Below are positions 63,978-64,000 of a DNA stretch of 64,000 bases, piece after piece (within the stretch, counting starts at the first letter, position 1; the number at the start of each line of letters is the position of its first letter). The notes under the pieces were generated by a model. It was not told the origin of the DNA and searched no databases. It saw only the letters and a list, made by a program, of their open reading frames with translations. A program made the translations under genes and the position numbers. The DNA comes from Tetrahymena thermophila SB210 (taxonomy: Eukaryota; Ciliophora; Oligohymenophorea; Hymenostomatida; Tetrahymenidae): the NCBI RefSeq assembly GCF_000189635.1, contig NW_002476426.1:1550001-1614000 (forward strand), read 5' to 3'.

Positions 63978-64000
63978 TTTCTATCCTAAAATTTAAATTT

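Noticed and set aside
1-64000. Chromosome-breakage sequence, telomeric G4T2 repeats, CRISPR arrays or rRNA genes
   Set aside because: None was seen on either strand while reading; the sequence is an internal chromosomal segment of a eukaryote.

Overview
The window is nuclear DNA of a ciliate that uses the Tetrahymena-type code: TAA and TAG read as glutamine and only TGA stops. Every gene found here is open only under that code, with many in-frame TAA/TAG codons. The DNA is very AT-rich. Introns are short, start GTA and end TAG/AAG/CAG. Low-complexity Gln/Asn/Ser/Lys-rich protein segments are common. All this fits an oligohymenophorean such as Tetrahymena. No telomere repeats or chromosome-breakage sequence were seen, so macronuclear and micronuclear origin cannot be told apart. 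Exon models were built by hand, by keeping the reading phase across GT...AG introns.

Layout. 0.1-2.6 kb (minus): an 814-aa protein with a CFAP97-like helical region. 4.1-5.8 and 13.2-14.5 kb (plus): two diverged paralogues that look like variant RNA polymerase II CTD-interacting (CID) proteins, separated by a 7.4-kb stretch with no recognisable gene. 16.1-17.9 kb (minus): pantothenate kinase in eight exons. 18.9-20.1 kb (minus): a small CFAP97/Hemingway-type ciliary protein in six exons, divergent from a single-pass membrane protein at 20.8-21.5 kb. 22.2-22.6 kb (minus): a short secreted, Cys-containing protein. 22.9-28.5 kb: a tandem triplication of a multi-pass membrane protein gene, with one intact copy, one decayed copy and one copy broken by a single missing base. 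28.9-31.5 kb (minus): an unknown Gln/Asn-rich 836-aa protein. 33.2-45.8 kb (plus): an 18-exon gene for a 3,792-aa protein with an IQ motif and a C-terminal DUF4378/TRM/CEP350-like domain. 48.2-54.2 kb (minus): SPEF2/CPC1 in twelve exons. 55.2-55.6 kb (plus): the complex III hinge subunit (UQCRH/QCR6). 57.2-63.5 kb (minus): a kinesin-8-like motor with a 1,600-residue disordered tail; its 5' end is unclear.

The main theme is the cilium and basal body. SPEF2 (central-pair C1b projection), two CFAP97-type proteins, a kinesin-8-like motor and a giant probable centrosome/cortex scaffold lie among metabolic genes (pantothenate kinase, UQCRH). The genes are separate transcription units, several arranged divergently; nothing suggests operons. 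The best candidates for undescribed biology are the giant IQ+DUF4378 protein, the triplicated membrane-protein family, the CID-like paralogue pair around a gene desert, and the disturbed 5' end of the kinesin gene.
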